Source: Gentiana macrophylla (lineage: Eukaryota > Streptophyta > Magnoliopsida > Gentianales > Gentianaceae). From it: a stretch of 64,000 nucleotides of DNA. Below, piece after piece: positions 59,778 through 64,000 of this stretch; position 1 is the first letter of the stretch, and the number at the start of each line of letters is the position of its first letter. The DNA is taken from NCBI GenBank assembly GCA_026214975.1, contig JAOBSW010000686.1, positions 124,001 through 188,000 on the forward strand, written 5' to 3'. The position numbers and the translations under genes are program-made. Under the pieces are notes generated by a model, which had not been told where the DNA came from, ran no database searches, and was given only the letters and a program-made list of their open reading frames with translations.

Positions 59778-60028
59778 TGTAAGGAACTAAGTAGTAAAAG
59801 ATACAGAAAATAGCAGGGAAGTAGGGAAAGAAGGAGAAACAGTAGAGAAATAGAGATTTTATTCAGTATAAACTTGCATGAGCTTACAATTGTTCTATGT
59901 TCCTTTTATAGATGAATTACAACTCACAAATGCTATAATGACTCATTGTGACTCACTAATAACTCTCTAACATTTCATTAACTAACATATCATAGAATAA
60001 CCGCTATCAACCCTCCTAGTTCCTAACA
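59778..60028 (-). mobile_element. Reina-like 5' LTR
   Basis: 251 bp with the same termini as the partner LTR. Confidence 0.95.
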
Positions 60029-60048
60029 AATTAGCAAAGTGTCGATAC

Positions 60049-60154
60049 CTTTTCAACAGCAACCTTGAAGCAAGCCTTGTGTTCCTCCATCGGTCTCTGG
60101 AAGAAACCTTGAAACTTTCGAATTAGAGGATATCGGAGAAGATGGTTTATATAC
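60049..60154 (-). pseudogene. Captured promoter and first exon of an unrecognised gene
   Basis: TATATAAA at 60154-60147, a 57-bp leader, then ATG at 60090: MEEHKACFKVAVEK ending at AAG|GTATCG (exon 60090-60049, phase 0). The Reina-like element lies 15 bp further on, inside the intron. The gene is not recognised. A complete promoter-exon-donor unit inside a Helitron-like segment could make chimeric transcripts. Confidence 0.45.
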
Positions 60155-60467
60155 GCTTAAACTGTTGAATTAGAGGAGGACGGGGGAGATAATGGGTGAG
60201 TTTATTTTGGACGTGGGAGAAAATGGGAGGTCTGCGGCATGGTAGGGGTGGGGAGGGGGTGGGAAGGGGGGAGGAAGGACGCGTGCAGAACGCGTTCCAT
60301 GTTTGTTTCTATAAAAAAAAAAATTTAAGGTCGTGCGGTTTCCTTTTTTTTATAATTTTTTTAAGTTGTGGGTAGTTTTGAGGGCTGAAAACCGGATATG
60401 GGTCGGGTCAATTGATCTTTGCGGGTTAATTGGCGGTTATTCGATTGAAAATATATAATAAGATATA

Positions 60468-60497
60468 CTAGTGGAAAAAACCCATGCACTGTATGGG
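60468..60497 (-). other. Second Helitron-like 3' terminus
   Basis: Minus strand: a 7-bp stem with one G-T wobble and a 3-base loop (60497-60481, CCCATAC..GCATGGG), a 9-nt spacer, then CTAG (60471-60468) and T. The geometry is the same as at 50720-50747, so the body of this second element would lie to the right. Confidence 0.5.
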
Positions 60498-61568
60498 ATG
60501 GTGTTTCAGATGAAAAAGATAATTGAAATTTCACATTTACAGATATAGCCAACCTTATTTTTGTTTGAGTAGAAAATCCATGGTAAAGTAAAGCACGGGA
60601 GCTTGTTCAACGATTAATATTTTGAACTATCGCGCGCATAATGCATGGATCATTATAAACATGCATCAATCCATACACTCGTCTGCAACGTCTCCATCTT
60701 CATATATCCTAAGTCTCTTTCCCAAACCTCTTGAAGATTTAAAGGGAAAAAAAGAAAATTGTTCAACATATTGGACCCATTACTTGATAATAACAATTCG
60801 ATGATATCCAGCTAATGAATATAAAGTAAATGTACTTGAATTTTCTTAAGTCATCCGTATTTTTTTTCTAAAACCAAGCTAACTACCTTGTCCCCACATA
60901 TTCTCACATCCACTTGTGAACACTATGTATGACATTCTACATCATAAACCAAAACCTGAAAAGGGAAAAGCAAAAGTTAGCAACAATATACTATATAATG
61001 ATAAATATATAAAAAAAGCTACAGGAACGTTGCACCGCAAAGTGATCAATGAATATAGAGATCCTCAATTGGCAGTTTTTTTGTTTGATCAGTCATGTTC
61101 CCTCTTTCCTTAAATACATCTCCGCCTTCTGACTCAACCAACACACCTGATTTATCACTAAGACCCACTCCTCGAGCTATGAGAAGACTTTAATTTGCTG
61201 GTACTGAAGCATTGCAACCTGCATTCTAACCCATGGCTAACAATTTTCATGAATGCATCCATGTCAGCCAGTAGAAAAGCAAACGAAAATATCGATGTAC
61301 ACAAACATGCTTCAGCCTTGCAAATGTAATGACATTGAAGCAGAAATTATAATATATGTTTACATCCGACCACTACTCAAATCTTTCAAAAATTCAAAAT
61401 ATGATTAATCTCAAAATAACATGCCCCCCTCCCCACTCCACCAACGGAAAACCATAAATCAAACTGGAAAATTAATATAACCATCTACTTCTTCATAAGC
61501 ATCCAAATTAAAATCGACTTCTTCGAAATAAAGAGAAATTCCGCCCAAATAAAAGTTGAAACTCTTAC
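60498..61568. other. AT-rich interior, nothing recognised
   Basis: Small ORFs only. A possible acceptor on the minus strand (AATGCAG near 61220) has no clear exon after it. Confidence 0.4.
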
Positions 61569-61681
61569 CGGAAAATAACCCAGCAGTTGTCTAATCCTTT
61601 AATTGGCTTCGTAAAACCATCCTTGGCGAAAACACTCATGTAAACTTGTGCCACCGACGGCTTAACCATATTTAGCTTCAT
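61569..61681 (-). other. Exon-like segment with strong donor, unrecognised
   Basis: On the minus strand ATG at 61681 opens MKLNMVKPSVAQVYMSVFAK, then GLDNCWVIF, ending at CG|GTAAGAG. It is codon-like and lies upstream, in the same sense, of the second Helitron-like 3' end, so it may be a further captured first exon. Confidence 0.35.
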
Positions 61682-61739
61682 ATGCCGGTTCCAACTCAAC
61701 TATATATCTCTTTGCCCCTATTTAGTTTATATCAGAGAG

Positions 61740-62959
61740 TAATAAATATAAAATAACATTATAATATATTTACGAAGGTTTAACCTCGAATTGATCCGAT
61801 TTTGACTGTGTTAACTTTGAGGAGGAGGATAATACACATGTTTTATCACCTGTATGAAATATCACCGAGAAATGGCAAGACATTCATGGTTCCGATGAAT
61901 AAGACTGTCTTCTTGATCGGATGAACAGTAATGTCTTTAATCAGGAAATGAAAAACACAACTAATGACGATGACAAATTATGTCACCTTAATGGTTTGAG
62001 CCCTAATCTAATCTAGTGATGAACACACAAGAACCCTAATGCCAAAAAGAGGAATGAGGTGGTGGATTTTTAGGTTTGCGGCTGAGTCCAAGACTGTATC
62101 TTGGATTGCCTACGTATCCTGTTATGTTCCAGGAATCAAGCCTTACGTAGTTCCTGGATTGGGGGTATTTATAATGACAATACTTGCCTAAACCCTAGGG
62201 TTAAGTCGGCTTCTGTTATTGTCATCTTTACCCTTAAATGGGCCTTGACCCTTGCCCAAGCTATCGTGGGTGGGCTGGGATACCGGTGGCGCGGACTCGT
62301 CCTCGGTGCCGCATCGCCGACTTGCGGTGATCGACCCTAGACTCATTGTCCTACACTGCTAACTGGTGTGGACTCTATCCTTATTGACTTGTCATCTCAC
62401 ACTGCTCGGTGTCGATAGTCGATAGTCGTAACCTGGCTTTTACATGATGGCCTTGGCCTCGAGCCTGGGCATCGACACGGATATACTGGAGTTATTTTAT
62501 AATATGATGACCAACCGATAGACGACACGTGGAGGGAGTAAAACCCTGTATCGTCATAAGCCCCCTGAGACTTGAGAGGCGACTTCCGTTGTCCCGAGGT
62601 CGGGTCTCGCCATTTGAATCGTCATCGAGTTGGGTGTTTCTTTGGGCGGAGAAAGCCCGCCTTTTCATAACCCTAATCGCTTAGCATCCACGTGGAGCGG
62701 TTTCTAGCCCACTTAAACGCTTCGAATCCCGCAAAAAAGACGCGTCATTGCCTTGATAACCGTGATTTTCGTGAGTTATAACCCCCATTATCCCTGTCTT
62801 TTCAAATCATTCGCCATATCTTTTACAAGCATATAAAGGAGGAGGATAAAAAAGAAGCAGAGCCTATTTGCCATTTCCTTCTTACAAACTCCAAATCCCA
62901 AACACCAAGTAAGTCTCTTTCTTTGTCTTAGTGTTCTTCATCTTGTTTTTGAATTACCC
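61740..62959 (+). promoter_or_regulatory. Probable LTR/leader of the element at the right edge
   Basis: GGTATTTATAATG near 62165, GC-richer text from 62250, and CATAAGCCCCCTGAGACTTG at about 62556 precede the coding start. No second LTR copy is in the window, so boundaries are unknown. Confidence 0.35.
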
Positions 62960-63704
62960 ATGTCCAATAGTAGTAGCGCCACTGAATCAGATAGGGGTAG
63001 TGACACACCCATTCGTAGCCAATCCCCTGCACCTGTCACCTCCGATCTTCTTCTCCGGGTAGACTCCGGTGAGCTCAGAATCTCCTCCTCCTCCGTCCCT
63101 AACTTGACCTAAAAAGCTAGTAACTAGGATGGATGGAAAGGGTGCTAAGGGATGTCTAAGTACACTTACTTCAGAGGATGTTGTCGGAATTTGCCAGAAA
63201 TACAACATCACTAACCCTCCATTTGAATCTCAACTCCCTTCCGGTAACCATATATTTGCCGACGAGCCCCCAGAAGGATTCTGCGCGATTTATGAGAACC
63301 AACTGGCGAGTGGATTGAGGTTTCCACTCGCGCCTGACCGTTCGGCCATCCTCCACCACTACGAGATTAGCGTCTCCCAACTCGCTCCGAACGGGCGCGT
63401 AACTCTAATGGGGTTTATAATCGCATGTCGAGTGGCGCAAGTCCGCTTCTCGGTGCCCGTATTCGATTTTATTACAAGATGGTTGCCACACCGACAAGTT
63501 GTGGTATTCCTTCCGAGGGGAGCAAATCGCCACGAGTTCATTACGAGGGGGGCCTTCTTCTCGTGGGAGTGGAAGCCTCGATTTTTCTTTGTCCGTCATG
63601 GCCTCGATAACCCCTACATCGGTCAATGGAGGTCGAGAGAGGGAAACAAGACAAGCTTGGGAGGAACCGGCTCCTCACGAGGCTCGACTCACGAGTGGGC
63701 ATGA
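62960..63704 (+). pseudogene. 'Putative gypsy-type transposase' domain protein, N-terminal part
   Basis: ATG at 62960 opens a Ser-rich start (MSNSSSATESDRGSDTPIRS) that stops near 63110. A second frame, 63129-63704, reads LTSEDVVGICQKYNI, EGFCAIYENQLASGLRFPL, SQLAPNGRVTLMGFIIACRV and FFSWEWKPRFFFV. The GFCAIYxNxLxxGLRFPL pattern marks the plant 'transposase (putative), gypsy type' domain, found in large plant retroelements. A frameshift separates the two parts. The exon may end near 63813 with an intron to the acceptor TTGCAAG at about 63917. The gene continues past the window. Confidence 0.7.
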
Positions 63705-64000
63705 TTTGAGGTGTGTACTCGAGACTTGAGTCTCTTGTATCACCTGGCTCGCTTAGAGGAAGCCGGGCCCATGCCATACATAGGCCTCGAATGTTCCCGA
63801 TCACGAGAATCGTAGGATGCTTTACTTATTTGCTTGTTTTTGCACTTGGTAGTTCTTTAAGTCGATAACTTGTTGTTTGTTGGTTCAAACTAACTTGTCT
63901 TTTCTTGTATTGCAAGTGGGCAAATTCTCCAGTGGTCACCAACCTCGGCGCATTCTCGAGGCGACGGTCGTGAAGTGTGCACCACCTCTCGAGGGTCGAG

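Larger units (their letters stand above)
55118..60028 (-). mobile_element. Complete small chromodomain Ty3/Gypsy element (Reina-like), TSD AATTA
   Basis: 4911 bp with perfect AATTA duplications (55113-55117 and 60029-60033) and ~250-bp LTRs. On the minus strand the order is LTR, tRNA-Met PBS, gag, protease, RT, RNase H, integrase, chromodomain, purine tract, LTR. Small size, short LTRs and the chromodomain point to the Reina clade. Coding is broken by stops, frameshifts and a deletion in RT. It inserted in the intron after the captured exon at 60049-60090. Confidence 0.95.
50720..60463 (-). mobile_element. Candidate Helitron carrying gene fragments
   Basis: The minus-strand 3' end has a perfect 7-bp hairpin CCCGTGC-ATC-GCACGGG (50747-50731), 7 bases, then CTAG at 50723-50720 followed by a host T: the CTRR-end signature of Helitrons. 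A possible 5' end is TC at 60463-60462 preceded by A. No Rep/helicase gene is present, so it would be non-autonomous. Inside, on the minus strand, are a promoter with a first exon, a duplicated acidic exon and a VOC-domain exon, all fragmentary, as in Helitron gene capture. A Gypsy element sits within it. The 3' end is well supported; the 5' end is a guess. Confidence 0.5.

Overview
The window is plant nuclear DNA. I infer a flowering plant with a repeat-rich genome, because it holds Ty1/Copia and Ty3/Gypsy elements of plant clades, plant-only element proteins, a spliced plant-type cysteine-rich peptide gene, and fragments of a plant ribosomal-protein gene and a plant VOC-domain gene. I see no tRNA or rRNA gene, no CRISPR array and no operon. 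The species cannot be fixed from the sequence. Most of the 64 kb is nested LTR retrotransposons, nearly all broken by stops and frameshifts.

Layout. 1-7968: part of a long Copia-type LTR (minus), an Athila-like Gypsy pol fragment, a 5'-truncated Copia element with its 3' LTR, and an Athila-like 3' end. 8157-10639: a two-exon defensin-like secreted peptide gene (minus), the best candidate host gene; its intron holds a TRIM-like element and microsatellites. 11100-16320: a composite block with exon-like fragments, a 2-kb degenerate GTGAAC repeat field and a decayed intron-containing copy of ribosomal protein uL13 (RPL13A). 16321-19966: AT-rich DNA with one candidate terminal exon. 19967-33576: a Copia element (minus) invaded by a hAT-type MITE, a complete 8.9-kb chromodomain Gypsy element and a 503-bp TRIM, each with its own target-site duplication.

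34902-41668 is a decayed Copia element split inside RNase H by a 1.9-kb solo LTR of the same family as positions 1-694. 42052-49677 is a complete Athila-like element with TSD TGCAT that lacks reverse transcriptase and integrase. It keeps a protease-like ORF and a broken plant-transposon-protein ORF. 50720-60463 is bounded by Helitron-like termini (minus) and contains promoter and exon fragments of several genes, among them a VOC/glyoxalase-like exon. It is itself invaded by a complete small chromodomain Gypsy element (55118-60028). A second Helitron-like 3' end lies directly next to it at 60468. 62960 to the window end is the start of an element coding for a 'gypsy-type putative transposase' domain protein.

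The elements can be ordered relatively by nesting: Copia 34902 predates the solo LTR inside it, Copia 19967 predates the MITE, the Gypsy element and the TRIM inside it, and the Helitron-like segment predates the Reina-like element inside it. All domain calls come from reading translations by eye; no database search was possible.
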